DNA of 64,000 bases from Candidatus Cloacimonadota bacterium. GTDB taxonomy: Bacteria > Cloacimonadota > Cloacimonadia > JGIOTU-2. The notes beneath the pieces were generated by a model. It was not told the DNA's origin. It saw only the letters and a program-made list of their open reading frames with translations, and made no database searches. The DNA is taken from NCBI GenBank assembly GCA_016932035.1, contig JAFGDR010000040.1, positions 1 through 64,000 of the forward strand, read 5' to 3'. Every line of letters begins with the position of its first letter. The first letter of the stretch is position 1. This document shows positions 63,981 through 64,000 of the stretch, piece by piece. Position numbers and translations under genes: made by a program.

Positions 63981-64000
63981 ATGAAATTCTTTGTATATTT
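63981..64000 (+). CDS. Possible gene start, cut by the window end
   Basis: ATG 63981 is followed by codons for MKFFVY, the look of a signal peptide start. A TTGACA box is at the usual distance and a weak AAGTGG ribosome site is upstream. Only six codons are visible, so no product can be named. Confidence 0.35.

Noticed and set aside
1-64000. CRISPR arrays, tRNA or rRNA genes, insertion sequences, prophage
   Set aside because: No regular spaced repeats, cloverleaf-like sequence or transposase/integrase frame was seen; gaps are too short and AT-rich.

Overview
The window is one contiguous, gene-dense bacterial chromosome segment of moderately low GC, with nearly all genes on the plus strand. 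It most resembles the FCB superphylum, probably a Cloacimonadota-like lineage. The evidence is a GWxTD-domain protein, a secreted beta-helix protein with a FlgD-like C-terminal sorting domain, a PriA/DnaE/MetRS/MiaB core set of bacterial type, and a GGGP synthase/UbiA pair of the kind reported from FCB genomes. The phylum is an inference. No tRNA, rRNA, CRISPR array, transposase or prophage was recognised.

Layout. 1-6104: replication genes (3' part of dnaE, GWxTD protein, YraN-like nuclease on the minus strand, priA). 6218-12385: a tightly packed run of prenyl diphosphate synthase, UbiA prenyltransferase and geranylgeranylglyceryl phosphate synthase, i.e. the core of archaeal-type ether lipid synthesis. 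It is followed by a PHP phosphatase, an NAD-dependent epimerase, a methyltransferase and a flippase-like membrane protein. 12415-16915: an uncharacterised operon of four membrane proteins (the first DUF6754-like), then a MoxR ATPase. 17012-31640: a secreted Ntn hydrolase, two extracytoplasmic Cache-domain proteins, a large receiver-PAS-GAF-PAS-PAS-GGDEF protein, an NCS2 permease with an extra C-terminal domain, a Cache-PAS-PAS-HisKA_2 kinase, a truncated PPDK-like protein and a secreted beta-helix protein.

32006-45522 is the most unusual part. It holds three RsbU-type PP2C phosphatases with different sensor modules (double Cache-HAMP, Cache-HAMP, 5TM-LYT), two STAS antagonists, one RsbW-type kinase and a free-standing 5TM-LYT protein. 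Interleaved are four periplasmic solute-binding proteins of four different families (LivK-type, TAXI, NMT1/THI5-like, family 3), with no permease or transporter ATPase anywhere nearby. I propose that this is a multi-input partner-switching sensory array in which orphan binding proteins present ligands to membrane phosphatases. A nitroreductase, a PIN-like protein and a cupin lie within it.

45587-64000: mostly ordinary genes (MBL hydrolase, tautomerase, GNAT, slipin, class I aldolase, gpmA, metG, SpoIID-like, miaB, FAD oxidoreductase, TPR/TerB/HD/Usp operon, RqcH-like). There is also a small HTH-nucleotidyltransferase/HEPN toxin-antitoxin pair at 54696-55735.

A TTGAC element sits about 50-90 nt before the start codon of almost every gene preceded by a gap of 60 nt or more, and looks like the -35 box of this organism. 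No gene-free stretch exceeds 300 bases.
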